Shown here one piece after another: positions 6,167 to 15,289 of a stretch of DNA of 35,051 nucleotides. The stretch comes from Blastopirellula marina. GTDB lineage: Bacteria > Planctomycetota > Planctomycetia > Pirellulales > Thermoguttaceae. Positions within the stretch are counted from its first letter, which is position 1, and each line of letters begins with the position of its first letter. The stretch spans positions 1-35,051 of the forward strand of contig DYLS01000044.1 in assembly GCA_020721965.1 (NCBI GenBank), written 5' to 3'. The position numbers and the translations under genes were made by a program. The notes below the pieces were generated by a model. It worked only from the letters and a program-made list of their open reading frames with translations, made no database searches and was not told where the DNA came from.

Positions 6167-9094
6167 ATGCCGTCATCTTTACGTCACGCGGTCTCGAGCG
6201 GCAAGCGCGGACTTTGGGTCCGCCTTTGCGACCAAGGGCTGGATGCCATGCAAGCCGTCTGCCTATTTGGCGTCCCCTTGATGATGGGCGGACGGCACCC
6301 CTTGGGGCATGTGTTGCTGGCAGCCTGCGCGGGAAGCATGATCGCGCTGTGGTCGTTGCGGCGGGGATTGTCGGCTCGAACTCCTTTTCGGTGGACCGGC
6401 GTGGAGTGGCTGGCGGTGGCGGGCGGCTTGCTTCTCGGCCTCCAGCTTTTGCCGCTGCCGCAGTCCATGCTATCGCGGCTTTCGCCCGCCGTGGCTTCCT
6501 TCCTGCCGCTTTGGTCCCAAGCCGATAAGTGCGCTCTGGGGGGATGGCCCTACCTCAGCCTGATGCCCGAGGAAACGCGATTGTGCCTGCTCCTATTTCT
6601 CTCCTATTTCATCGTTTTTTGGGTCACGGCCCAGCGGTTGGAGACCATTTTCGACGTGGAAAGGATCTTCCGCTACCTAGCCTGGGCGGTCGTGATCATC
6701 GCCGGGCTGGGGATTTTGCAGCAGGTGGCGGGTAACGGCAAATTCTTCTGGTTTTATCAGCATCCTTACTCCACCACCTCCGATGCCGTCAAAGGTTGTT
6801 TCACGAACCGCAATCACTTCGCCGACTTTCTAGCGATCGGCATCGGCCCGCTGTTGTGGTGGGCGCTGGGCGGGAATAGCATCTTCGGTCGGGGTTTTGT
6901 CCAGGATCATTTGCCCCGGCGAAATCGGGGGGCTGGGTTTGCCGAGCCGAGGTCGCGAGGCTGGCCCACGCGAAGCTCCAGCAGCGGGCGGAACAGGGGC
7001 GGGCTCCTATCCTCTCAATCCAGCGAGGGGGAGTGGCTCCGGACCATCCTGCTCGGCATGGTCCTCTTTGCCGGCCTGCTATCCCTCTCGCGGGCCGGAA
7101 ATGCGCTCTTGCTCGTCGCCCTGATGGTGACGGCCGCGGCTCTGTATCGGGCGGGCGTGCTGCGCCTGCGGGCGATCTGGGGATTGGGCTTGGCTGCTGC
7201 CGTGACCGCCGCGGCGCTGGGAATCTTTGGTCGCGACCGCGTCCGCGAACGCTTCGATGACCTCACGGCCTTATCCTGGGAAGCAGTGGACAGCCAGGAC
7301 AGTCGCACGACGGTGTGGAGAAACACATGGCGGGCGGCGCGAGACTTCCCGCTCTTCGGTTCCGGGGCCGGGAGCTTCCGCTTCGTTCAGGCCATGTACG
7401 AAGGCCCACGGTCCCACGCCCATTACTACTCCCACGCGGAACAAAGCTATCTGCAAGTGCTGTTGGAGACCGGCGTGCCCGGGCTGGCGCTCCTCCTGAT
7501 CGGTTTGGCTCTGATCTTCGTTCGTGCAGGACGGGCCTGGCGCTTGGCCCCCGATCCGTACCATCGCCTGGCCGTGTTCATTGCGGCGGTGGGCATCGCT
7601 GCCCATGCCCTGCACGGACTGGTCGATTTCGTCTTTTATGTGCCGGGGCTGTCTGTAGTTGCCGTCACGCTGGCGGCCTGTGTTTGGCGGCTCAGCGATT
7701 TCGCCTCGGCCACGCAGCCCGCCGCAAACCCGCCTGCCGGACAATTTTCGCCCGGCGATCCCCATCCGCCCGATGGCCGAACCAGCCGCCGCGGAAATGG
7801 GGGCACGAGGGGTGGCACCCAACAGGTCGCGTCGGGCGAGGTGCCGCTGATCTCCCGGCTCCCGTGGCTGGCGTCCGCGGGATGCGCCGCGGTGCTGACC
7901 GCCGCGGTGATCGCCGACCGTCTGCCAGCCGTGTTTGCCCAGCAGCTCTGGGAACGATATCTGATTCTTAGCCGTGCCGCGGAGAGCCGTTTCGTGGAGG
8001 CCTGGAATCGAGCAGAGGGCGAGGCTTCACCGCGTGAATTGGCGGACGCGGAGCGAGGGACGATGGAACTTTTGATCCAAACGACGCGCGCGTACCCCCG
8101 CTGGGCCGAGCCGCATCTCCGCTTGGCTCAAGCCTACCTCCGCCGCTTTCACACGCTCCAGCTCGCCGCGGACAACGCCATGCCGCTGAGCCAAATTCGC
8201 GACGCGGCCGTGCAGTCGCAATTCCCCAATGCCGCCGCGCTCGACGCCTGGCTGGAGGCCGCGGTCGGGGAGCACCGCCGGCTCCTCTACCTGGCCCGGC
8301 ACGAGGCCGATCAGGCCGTCCGGCTTTGCCCTCTGCTGGGCGAGGCGTATTTGACGCTAGGCGAGTTGGGGTTCCTGCGCGGAGAGGGCGAGGCAGACCT
8401 GGCGCAGTGGACCGCCCAGGCCCTCCGCGTGGCTCCCTACAACGGCAATATCCTGTTCGAAGCGGGACTCCAAGCCTTTTTGGCGGGAGATAAGGAACGC
8501 TGGATCCTATACTGGCGACAGGCATTTCAAGCCGGACGCAGGTATCAATACCGGCTGATCCAGCAGCTTGCCGGTCGCTCCCCGCGCGAGCTGATTCCCG
8601 AGGAAACCCGGTTTCTGCTAACCGTCTTCGAGCCGGACCTGGATGCCATCCGATTTATGTACCGGTATTACCGCAAGAGCTATCCGGCGGAGTCCCTGGC
8701 TCCCTTGGCGCGGGCGTACTTGTCGGCCCTCCAGTCGCGGATCGAAAAGCAGCAGACTTCGGCGCCGGAAAGAAGTGACCTGTTGGTGGAGGCACATTTC
8801 GTCCTGCAAGAGATGGGAGACGCGGCCGGCGCGCTCGCCGCGGCCCGGCAGGCGGTCGCCGCCGACCCCAAGAATTACAGCGCGCACTACCACCTTTCGC
8901 AGCGGCTGGAAGAGCTGGGCTACTGGTCGGAGGCCGAGGAGCATGTCCGTTGGTGCCTGCTGCGCCGCCCAGGCCATCGCCCACTGGAACGCCGCCTGGC
9001 TGCCCTCCACGAGCGGCAATTGTCGCAAGGCACGACAGAAGCTGAGGCAAAGGCGGCAAAGCTCGCGCAGGAACCAAGCCCCCTGCCACGCTGA
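6167..9094 (+). CDS. O-antigen ligase/polymerase (Wzy_C family) with C-terminal TPRs
   Basis: A 975-residue multi-pass membrane protein that joins or polymerises lipid-linked glycan repeats on the periplasmic face. Hydrophobic segments fill residues 20-520. Family marks are the FTNRNHFADFLA motif (about 210-220) and the GSGAGSFRFV ... HAEQSYLQVLLETGVPG block (about 398-440) with the conserved loop His and the E-x-G-x-x-G pattern of WaaL/Wzy enzymes. After the last membrane segments, residues 600-960 are soluble and helical with TPR-like repeats. An Arg/Gly/Ser-rich insertion at about 245-285 interrupts the membrane part. Ligase and polymerase cannot be told apart from sequence. It begins 22 bp after a MITE-like element that may carry or disrupt its promoter. 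A later ATG at 6248 is possible. Confidence 0.85.
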   Translation: MPSSLRHAVSSGKRGLWVRLCDQGLDAMQAVCLFGVPLMMGGRHPLGHVLLAACAGSMIALWSLRRGLSARTPFRWTGVEWLAVAGGLLLGLQLLPLPQSMLSRLSPAVASFLPLWSQADKCALGGWPYLSLMPEETRLCLLLFLSYFIVFWVTAQRLETIFDVERIFRYLAWAVVIIAGLGILQQVAGNGKFFWFYQHPYSTTSDAVKGCFTNRNHFADFLAIGIGPLLWWALGGNSIFGRGFVQDHLPRRNRGAGFAEPRSRGWPTRSSSSGRNRGGLLSSQSSEGEWLRTILLGMVLFAGLLSLSRAGNALLLVALMVTAAALYRAGVLRLRAIWGLGLAAAVTAAALGIFGRDRVRERFDDLTALSWEAVDSQDSRTTVWRNTWRAARDFPLFGSGAGSFRFVQAMYEGPRSHAHYYSHAEQSYLQVLLETGVPGLALLLIGLALIFVRAGRAWRLAPDPYHRLAVFIAAVGIAAHALHGLVDFVFYVPGLSVVAVTLAACVWRLSDFASATQPAANPPAGQFSPGDPHPPDGRTSRRGNGGTRGGTQQVASGEVPLISRLPWLASAGCAAVLTAAVIADRLPAVFAQQLWERYLILSRAAESRFVEAWNRAEGEASPRELADAERGTMELLIQTTRAYPRWAEPHLRLAQAYLRRFHTLQLAADNAMPLSQIRDAAVQSQFPNAAALDAWLEAAVGEHRRLLYLARHEADQAVRLCPLLGEAYLTLGELGFLRGEGEADLAQWTAQALRVAPYNGNILFEAGLQAFLAGDKERWILYWRQAFQAGRRYQYRLIQQLAGRSPRELIPEETRFLLTVFEPDLDAIRFMYRYYRKSYPAESLAPLARAYLSALQSRIEKQQTSAPERSDLLVEAHFVLQEMGDAAGALAAARQAVAADPKNYSAHYHLSQRLEELGYWSEAEEHVRWCLLRRPGHRPLERRLAALHERQLSQGTTEAEAKAAKLAQEPSPLPR

Positions 9095-9371
9095 CTACCG
9101 GCAGCGCACCGCAGTTGCGTAACAGCGGGTGCGGCGTAAGGTGTGTCCGCCGCGAAAACATGCCGTGCTCAGTGCGGAAACACTCTTGCCTTGGAGGGTC
9201 GAAATCCGGTAAGAATGCCGCTCCCACTGGGGGCGAGTGAGACAAGGACCGGGGGCGTGGTGTCGCGCCGTTTGGTCCTCGGTTGTCGGTAGGAGGTCGC
9301 ATTGCCCCCCCGCGAGGAATGGCCATCGCGGTGTCGGGTTCTTAGGCATCGCCGTTTTCAAGGAGGAAGAC
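9095..9371 (+). other. Leader between ligase and dehydratase genes
   Basis: This stretch of 277 bp has an open frame joining the dehydratase gene back to GTG 9237, but a good Shine-Dalgarno (AGGAGG, 9361-9366) marks the start at 9372. A stem GCGGCG (9131-9136) / CGCCGC (9148-9153) is the only hairpin seen, with an 11-nt loop and no U-run. Confidence 0.4.
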
Positions 9372-11531
9372 GTGCAACCGGGAGCGTCACCCCGTCACGA
9401 GAAGGCCCTACAGCCGGGCCAACAAGCATCGCCGCGAGTCCAGCTTTCGGTGGTTGGCGGCCGATCCGACCGGGAAGAGACGCCTGGCTGCGGTGTGGCC
9501 GAGTGTGCCGTGCAGCCGCCGGCGGCGGAATCGCCCGCCTTCCGAAGCGACGCGGTGCCCGGCGTGTCGGCCGCGGCCCGCCCGCCTATTGCCGCGCGTG
9601 CATCGCATGCCTTCCATGGCGCGGTGCCGTTCCCCTGGCATCACAACCTGCGCGGCGTTTTGGGGGCGGTCCTGCTGTTGCCGTTTTTCGTGACGGCCTA
9701 TCTGATCGCATTTTGGCTGCGATTCGAGGGGCAGACGCCGCCGCGCGTGGAGCAGTGGTTTTGGGCGACGGTGGGGTACGTGGTCGCCATCAAACTGGCC
9801 GTTTTCTGGGGCTTTCGTATTCACCGATCTTGGGGGCGGTTCGTGACGTTCTCGGATCTCGCCCGGCTGGTACAGGCGGCGGGGCTGGCCCTTCTGATTA
9901 CGGCCGTGGCCGAGCGGTTCCTGGCTCCGCCACAGGTGGCCCCGCGAGCGATTCTGCTGTTGGATTTTGGCGTTACGGTCGCATTACTGGGTGGTTTCCG
10001 CGCCGCGCAACGCGCCATGTGGGACCGCAGTTGGGGAGGATTTTTCCGCCGCGGCGGCGTGCCGACCTTGATCGTCGGGGCGGACGAAACCGGCGAGGCC
10101 GCCCTCCGTGCCGTGCTCCGTGACCCTCAACAAAAATACCGCGTGTTGGGTTTCCTCGATCGCGATCCTCGCAAGGTGGGGAGTTATCTGGGTGGCGTCC
10201 CGGTCCTGGGTTCCGTGCACCAAATCGCCGAGGTCGCTTCCAAACTCGGTGTGCAAGAGGCCTTCCTGGCGGCAGGGGACATTACGGGACGAGAGGTACG
10301 CAAGCTGGTGCAAGATGCCCGGGCCGCCGGTGTGGCGCTGAAGGCACTCCCCAGCTATCAACAGATTCTGGCCGGGCGGTTTACCTTGCAGCCGCGGCCG
10401 GTGTCGATTCACGACCTCTTGCGGCGAGAACCGGTGGCCTTGGAAATGGACCTCATTCGCGGCTGGCTTCGCGACCGCGTGCTCTTGGTGACCGGCAGCG
10501 CGGGGAGCATTGGCTCCGAAATCGCCCGCCAGTTGATTGCGTTCGCCCCCCGGAAGCTGATCCTGTTGGATCGGAACGAGACCGGCCAGTTCTTTCTGGA
10601 ACGCGAGCTGGTGGACCTGGTTGCCACCCAACCCGAGGATCGAGGCATCTCCACGGAAGTCGTGCTGGCCGATCTCTTGGATCGGTCCCGCATTCGAGGT
10701 CTGCTCCAGCGATATCGGCCGGACGTGGTCTTTCACGCCGCCGCTTACAAGCACGTGCCGCTGATGGAATCGCACCCCGGCGAGGCCGTCAAGAATATCG
10801 TTTTCGCTACCCGACAACTGGCGGATGCCGCGGAGGCTGCCGGCGTCGAATCCTTCGTCATGATCTCGACAGACAAGGCCGTCAATCCGACCAGCATGAT
10901 GGGCGCGTGCAAGCGTCTGGCCGAGATGTACATTCAGGCCCTAACTCGCGATGCCCGCTGCCGCTTCGTGACGGTCCGCTTCGGCAATGTGCTGGATTCC
11001 GCGGGGAGCGTAGTGCCGATCTTTCGCCAGCAGATCGCTGCGGGCGGCCCGGTGACGGTCACCGATCCCCGGATGGAACGGTTCTTCATGACGATCCCCG
11101 AGGCTGCCCGCCTGGTCATTCAGGCCGGCGTCATCGGTCGAGCCGGGGAGATTCTGGTCTTGGACATGGGCGAGCCTGTCCGGATCCTCGACCTGGCGAT
11201 CGACATGATCCGCCTCTCCGGCCTGGAGGTCGGCCGGGACATCGAGATCACATTCGTGGGATTGCGGCCGGGCGAAAAGCTTTACGAGGAATTGCAGGCG
11301 GCGGGCGAGCAATCGCTGCCGACCCGTCACCCGAAAATCCGCATCGCCGTCAGTCCCCCTGCCGATTTGGCTGCCTTGCGGCGGAGTTTGGATCGGTTGC
11401 GGCAACTGGCGGACGATCAGCCCGACAGAGTACGGGAGGTGTTGCAAGAGTTGATTCCCGATTACGGCCGGGAAGTCGCGGCACAGGAAACCTTTGCCCG
11501 CGAAGAACCGTTGCAGCGCCGGGCGGCCTGA
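9372..11531 (+). CDS. WbpM/CapD-type UDP-sugar 4,6-dehydratase (membrane)
   Basis: A 719-residue membrane-anchored nucleotide-sugar dehydratase/epimerase of the FlaA1-WbpM-CapD (Polysacc_synt_2) family. It makes a 4-keto-6-deoxy UDP-HexNAc precursor for deoxyamino sugars of the polymer. A Pro/Ala-rich N-terminus is followed by four membrane segments (about 95-215), a Rossmann-like domain starting TLIVGADETGEAAL (about 230), and the catalytic SDR domain from LLVTGSAGSIGSE (about 372). The catalytic region reads STDKAVNPTSMMGACKR (499-515). Met510 stands where classical SDRs have Tyr, with Lys514 four residues on, as in WbpM and PglF. GTG 9372 has AGGAGG five bases upstream; GTG 9237 would add 45 low-complexity residues. 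Exact sugar specificity (C4,C6 only or also C5 epimerisation) is not decided. Confidence 0.87.
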   Translation: MQPGASPRHEKALQPGQQASPRVQLSVVGGRSDREETPGCGVAECAVQPPAAESPAFRSDAVPGVSAAARPPIAARASHAFHGAVPFPWHHNLRGVLGAVLLLPFFVTAYLIAFWLRFEGQTPPRVEQWFWATVGYVVAIKLAVFWGFRIHRSWGRFVTFSDLARLVQAAGLALLITAVAERFLAPPQVAPRAILLLDFGVTVALLGGFRAAQRAMWDRSWGGFFRRGGVPTLIVGADETGEAALRAVLRDPQQKYRVLGFLDRDPRKVGSYLGGVPVLGSVHQIAEVASKLGVQEAFLAAGDITGREVRKLVQDARAAGVALKALPSYQQILAGRFTLQPRPVSIHDLLRREPVALEMDLIRGWLRDRVLLVTGSAGSIGSEIARQLIAFAPRKLILLDRNETGQFFLERELVDLVATQPEDRGISTEVVLADLLDRSRIRGLLQRYRPDVVFHAAAYKHVPLMESHPGEAVKNIVFATRQLADAAEAAGVESFVMISTDKAVNPTSMMGACKRLAEMYIQALTRDARCRFVTVRFGNVLDSAGSVVPIFRQQIAAGGPVTVTDPRMERFFMTIPEAARLVIQAGVIGRAGEILVLDMGEPVRILDLAIDMIRLSGLEVGRDIEITFVGLRPGEKLYEELQAAGEQSLPTRHPKIRIAVSPPADLAALRRSLDRLRQLADDQPDRVREVLQELIPDYGREVAAQETFAREEPLQRRAA

Positions 11532-11733
11532 ACCATCGCGGCGGGGGACAGATCGGTTGCACGTCGAGCATCGGCCGGACGCTGGCTCGAAAACCGCAGC
11601 CTTGGCAAGACGGCCGAAGCCTGCCTTGCCCCGCGGGTCACGCCAAACCGATTTTTTCAGGAACGCGCATCCCGCCGGACCGGATTGGGGAAAGGCGCAT
11701 CTCGCCAGAACGCATTTTGAGGAAGGAAGACCT

Positions 11734-12894
11734 GTGGCAACCGAGACCCCGCTATCTGCGATCCCCGCTGCCTCCCGCCCCCGCGTGGTGTTCGTCCTGG
11801 GGACGGGACGGAGTGGCTCGACGATTCTGGACCTGCTCCTCGGTGCCCACCCGGACATTCAGGGGGTGGGCGAATTGTGTAACGTGGTTCGTAGCGGTTG
11901 GATTGCGGGGCAGTACTGTTCGTGCGGGCGGCGCGCCACGGAATGCGATTTCTGGCAGGCCGTGCGCGAGGTCTGGCGGGAAGAATCCGCTGGTGCCGAC
12001 CCCCGCCGTTACGAATACCTTTTGCAGGCTTTCGAGCAGCGGACGATGAGCGCCCTCCGCCTGGCGTGGACGCGTCGCGCCAGCCGCCTTTCGTTGCCAT
12101 TGCGGGCGGGAGTCGCCTTTCGCGACTATGCCGAGCAGACGGCGGCCTTGTATCGGGCCATCGCCGCGGTCTCGGGACGGTCCATTGTAGTCGATTCCTC
12201 GAAGAACCCCGCACGGGCCTTGGCCTTGCTCCACCTGGAGAGGGACTTCGGCTCTATCGATCTCCGGATCGTCCACCTGGTGCGGGACGTTCGCGGCTTC
12301 GCCTGGTCCAATCGAAAGAGCTTCCGCAAGGACGAGGCCAAAGGGCTGCAAACGGACTGGGCTGGCCTCCCCGTCTGGAAGAGTGCTCTGGTTTGGGTGT
12401 ACGTCAACCTTTGGTCCGACTATGTCCGCGCGCGGCACGATCGGCGGCGAAAGCTCTTCCTCCGCTACGAAGACCTCGTTTCCCGACCGGAAGCGTCTCT
12501 GGCCTCCCTGGCTGACGTGTCGAGCGTCGATCCCGCTCCCTGGCTGGAACTGCTGAAGACCGAAAGGCCGCTCCGGCCGGGGCACATGGTAGCCGGGAAC
12601 CGTGTCCGCATGGAGCGGGAAATCTCGTTGCGGCCGGACGTGGAGTGGAAAACCCGCCTCTCCCCCGCGGAAAAACGGGTCTGCTGGATGCTCGCCGGTT
12701 GGAAGGCAGCCTTGTACGATTACTCCGTCCAAGCAGGGCAGGATCGTACAACCAACGATGCGAAACCGCAACGGACGGGAACCAGCGGGAAGATAGGGAG
12801 CCACCCCATCCCGCGACCGCACTTTGCCACGCCATCAACAACAGCGGCTGATACCTCGGCGTCACCGTCCCATGCTTGGCAGTCCAATGGCTGA
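11734..12894 (+). CDS. PAPS-dependent sulfotransferase (Sulfotransfer_3-like)
   Basis: A 386-residue cytoplasmic sulfotransferase predicted to move sulfate from PAPS to a sugar hydroxyl or amino group. The 5'-phosphosulfate loop is VLGTGRSGSTILDLLL (about 20-35), and GVGEL follows. A CSCGRRATECDFW Cys motif typical of this subfamily comes next. The 3'-phosphate-binding element is VVDSSKNPARAL (about 151) with LVRDVRGFAWSNRKS (about 182). LFLRYEDLVSRPE near residue 250 is also characteristic. The last 50 residues are Thr/Ser/Pro-rich and appear unstructured. GTG 11734 is chosen because GAGGAAGG lies just upstream; the frame is open further back but of poor composition. It lies inside the EPS locus, so a sulfated polymer is the simplest inference. 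Its end overlaps the flippase gene. Confidence 0.85.
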   Translation: MATETPLSAIPAASRPRVVFVLGTGRSGSTILDLLLGAHPDIQGVGELCNVVRSGWIAGQYCSCGRRATECDFWQAVREVWREESAGADPRRYEYLLQAFEQRTMSALRLAWTRRASRLSLPLRAGVAFRDYAEQTAALYRAIAAVSGRSIVVDSSKNPARALALLHLERDFGSIDLRIVHLVRDVRGFAWSNRKSFRKDEAKGLQTDWAGLPVWKSALVWVYVNLWSDYVRARHDRRRKLFLRYEDLVSRPEASLASLADVSSVDPAPWLELLKTERPLRPGHMVAGNRVRMEREISLRPDVEWKTRLSPAEKRVCWMLAGWKAALYDYSVQAGQDRTTNDAKPQRTGTSGKIGSHPIPRPHFATPSTTAADTSASPSHAWQSNG

Positions 12895-14632
12895 GTCCGT
12901 CCCCTCGCCCTTGCCCAATCCGCCAGCCCTGTGCGGCCCACCGGGCGGAAGCGGTATGCTTGCCCCAAGCGGTGGTCGGCGATCCCTGCGATCACTGCCC
13001 CCGTTGGGGATGCGCTGGAACCTGGCTTGGGTGTTTTCGGGTAACGTAGTGCGATCCGTGTCGCGGGCGGTACTGCTGATCTTGCTCGTCAAATGGGGGG
13101 GATGGGAGGCAGCAGGACTGTACGTCGCCGCGTTGGCCTTGACCGGGCCTCTCTTCGCCGTCACGGACTTGGGGTTGCGACCGCTGCTCATCAATGACGT
13201 GGCCCGCGAGTACCCCTATCAACACTATTTCTCGCTCCGCCTCCTGGCTTCCGCGGCGGCGTGGTTGGGCGCGATCGTGTTGGGACTGGCGATGGGCTAT
13301 TATTCCGGCCGCGTGGCGCTGGTCGCCGGTGTTGCCGCCGCCCGATTCTGGGATAGTCTCTCCGACATCTTGCACGGCGTGCTTCAGCGCGAAGAGCGGA
13401 TGGATTGCATCGGCATCGGTCTCAGTCTCCGGCACCTCTTGGGCGCGGCGGCCTTTTGTATCGTAATTGCGCTGGACGGAAGTGTTACCTGGGCGGTGCT
13501 GGTGGACGCCCTGGCGGCCCTCGCCGTTTGCCTGGCCTACGACCTGCCCAACGCACGATGCCTGCTCCGCGGGTTGGCCAACCATGCGCGGCACGGCAAT
13601 GAAGTGGATCATGGCGGCACGGACCGGCAGCGCGGCAGCACCGAGTCCGATGTTAGCGGCAGCCTACGGAATTGGGAAATCGCGACCACCCGGGAAAGCG
13701 CAAGCGTTCGAGAAAGCACAGTCACCCGGGAAAGCACGATCTCTCGGGGAACCGTGATCGGTTGGGGCAGCGAGATCGCACAAGGCAAAGCAACCGGGGC
13801 TTGCAGCGGCGGTCCTGCGATGGCGCGGGGCCTTCGCGACGCGTTCACGGTATCGGATCGAACGGATCGAGAGCAGGTCCGCTGGGTCCGCCCCCGCCGG
13901 GACTGGGGCCAGCTCGTGCGGCACAGTCTCCCGCTGGCTATCGTGGCCCTGGAGATCAATCTCATCACCAACGCCCCGCGGTACGTCGTCGAGACGATGC
14001 TGGGGACGGCCGCCCTGGCCATCTTCGCGTCACTCATGCAATTAGCGGGTACGGGGATGATCTTCGTCGTGGCCTTGGGGCAGACCTCAAGCCCCCGCCT
14101 CGCCCGCTACTTTCGCCAGGGGGACCATCGCAGGTTCTTTCGCCTCCTCGGCGGCATGACGGCCATCAGCGGCCTGTTGGGGGGTATCCCATGGATGATC
14201 GTAGCCTCCGGCTGGGGACCGCCGATCCTGCGGCTCTTATTCCGCGACGACATTGCGGAGCATTGGGATACGGCGGTGTGGGTGATGGGGGCCGCGGTAT
14301 TCTTGTACCTCACAGGCCCGCTCGGCCGCGCCCTGGACACCCTCTTGCGATTCAAGACGCACATGGCGATTCGGTCGGCCTCGCTGATCTTGCTGCTTGT
14401 CACGACTCCGCTTTTGACTCGGGCCTACGGATTGTGGGGGACGGCGGTGGCATTTTCCTTTTCGCAAGTCGTTCTCTTGCCTTTGTATCTGTTCGCCATT
14501 GCCCACGCCTGGAGGCATCGTGGCGAGGTGCCGCGGCTACGGCAAGAGGCCGAGACCGGAGTCGAGACACAGGGCAGCCGTCCGGCCGCCGGGATCGCCC
14601 CGGAGATTGCCGTAACACGCCCCGCCGCATGA
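12887..14632 (+). CDS. Wzx-type polysaccharide flippase (MATE/MVF superfamily)
   Basis: A 581-residue multi-pass membrane protein of the polysaccharide transporter (PST/Wzx) type, which flips lipid-linked repeat units across the inner membrane. The N-terminal membrane block (about 45-235) begins AWVFSGNVVRSVSRAVLLIL and has VTDLGLRPLLINDVARE, like the usual Wzx loop 'D.Gl...l.r..a'. A second block (about 345-560) begins HSLPLAIVALEINLI. Between them is a hydrophilic insert of about 110 residues that carries six hexapeptide repeats. The start is uncertain: ATG 12887 overlaps the sulfotransferase stop by 8 bp and suits translational coupling; ATGs at 12824 and 12872 are in frame. It is the last gene before a 657-bp gap and probably ends the EPS operon. 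Confidence 0.8.
   Translation: MAESVPSPLPNPPALCGPPGGSGMLAPSGGRRSLRSLPPLGMRWNLAWVFSGNVVRSVSRAVLLILLVKWGGWEAAGLYVAALALTGPLFAVTDLGLRPLLINDVAREYPYQHYFSLRLLASAAAWLGAIVLGLAMGYYSGRVALVAGVAAARFWDSLSDILHGVLQREERMDCIGIGLSLRHLLGAAAFCIVIALDGSVTWAVLVDALAALAVCLAYDLPNARCLLRGLANHARHGNEVDHGGTDRQRGSTESDVSGSLRNWEIATTRESASVRESTVTRESTISRGTVIGWGSEIAQGKATGACSGGPAMARGLRDAFTVSDRTDREQVRWVRPRRDWGQLVRHSLPLAIVALEINLITNAPRYVVETMLGTAALAIFASLMQLAGTGMIFVVALGQTSSPRLARYFRQGDHRRFFRLLGGMTAISGLLGGIPWMIVASGWGPPILRLLFRDDIAEHWDTAVWVMGAAVFLYLTGPLGRALDTLLRFKTHMAIRSASLILLLVTTPLLTRAYGLWGTAVAFSFSQVVLLPLYLFAIAHAWRHRGEVPRLRQEAETGVETQGSRPAAGIAPEIAVTRPAA
13682..13789 (+). repeat. 18-bp tandem array encoding hexapeptides in the flippase
   Basis: Six consecutive in-frame 18-bp units encode ATTRES, ASVRES, TVTRES, TISRGT, VIGWGS and EIAQGK (residues 266-301). 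The first three are close copies; the rest decay. The alternating hydrophobic/hydroxyl pattern and the position in the central cytoplasmic loop mark it as an insertion rather than a family domain. Confidence 0.75.
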
Positions 14633-15289
14633 CGGTATCCTTATCCTTACCCATAGCCTTAGCGGAGGGGCTTAGCGTGTGCTGGGGACCGAGGTTCGTT
14701 TGCTGAAGCGTTCTTCCCCCACTCAGCGATGGACTCCGCTAGGAAAAGGAGGCCGCCCATGAATCAAGGGCGACGCACGCGTGCAGCATTTGTAATCCTA
14801 AACCCGCCCATTAGGTGGGTAATGCTATGCCATCTCAGTCGGGGTTTACTATCACATTCCAACGGCACATTCCAACGGTGCTCTATCGTGGTATTGTGAA
14901 CAAAACAAGCGTTTTGGAGATAATGGCTTATTTGCGGTAGAAGACAATGGCTTGTCAGCTCGCGCAAAAGGTCGTAGTCTGAACGGTTGATTCTTCCGAA
15001 TCGAATAATTGGGGGCAAATGCGTCCTATGCGACGCAAACCTAGCGTACGCGCTGAGCAAGCCGGTATCCCTCCAAAAAAGAACAAAGAATCAGGGTCAT
15101 TCGCGGATCGACACTTCGCGTGGATCGATGCCTGGCGAGGGCGTTAGCATCACGTTTCGTGAACCGTCCGCGGTTGTGGCCGGGACGCGACGCGCGGTGC
15201 GCGACGCACGAGGGGTATCGTGTTACACGCAGGGTGGGTATTGTGGCATCGGGGTCGATTCGCGTCTTTGAGAAGGCATTGGCACGCCC
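14633..15289. other. 657-bp intergenic region, lower GC in the middle
   Basis: No supported gene. Open frames of 94-98 codons on both strands (14987-15271 plus, 14764-15060 minus) have no recognisable motif and no good ribosome site. The stretch 14800-15060 is clearly less GC-rich than the flanks. It holds an imperfect stem ACCCGCC (14802-14808) / GGTGGGT (14814-14820) flanked by GCATT and AATGC, which might end the EPS operon transcript, and a 13-bp tandem duplication. The promoter of the acyl-AMP ligase fusion gene must be here but no convincing -35/-10 pair was found. Confidence 0.5.
14853..14878. repeat. Tandem 2 x 13 bp repeat CACATTCCAACGG
   Basis: Two perfect adjacent copies, at 14853-14865 and 14866-14878. 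They lie upstream of the fusion gene at 15290 and could be a paired regulator site or a simple duplication. Confidence 0.85.

Noticed and set aside
5671-6168. 165-codon minus-strand frame between kinase and ligase genes
   Set aside because: It overlaps the end of the kinase gene, crosses the whole MITE-like element and shows no recognisable motif.
14764-15271. Two frames of 94-98 codons in the gap before the fusion gene
   Set aside because: No motif, no Shine-Dalgarno and no neighbour support; treated as chance openings in lower-GC DNA.
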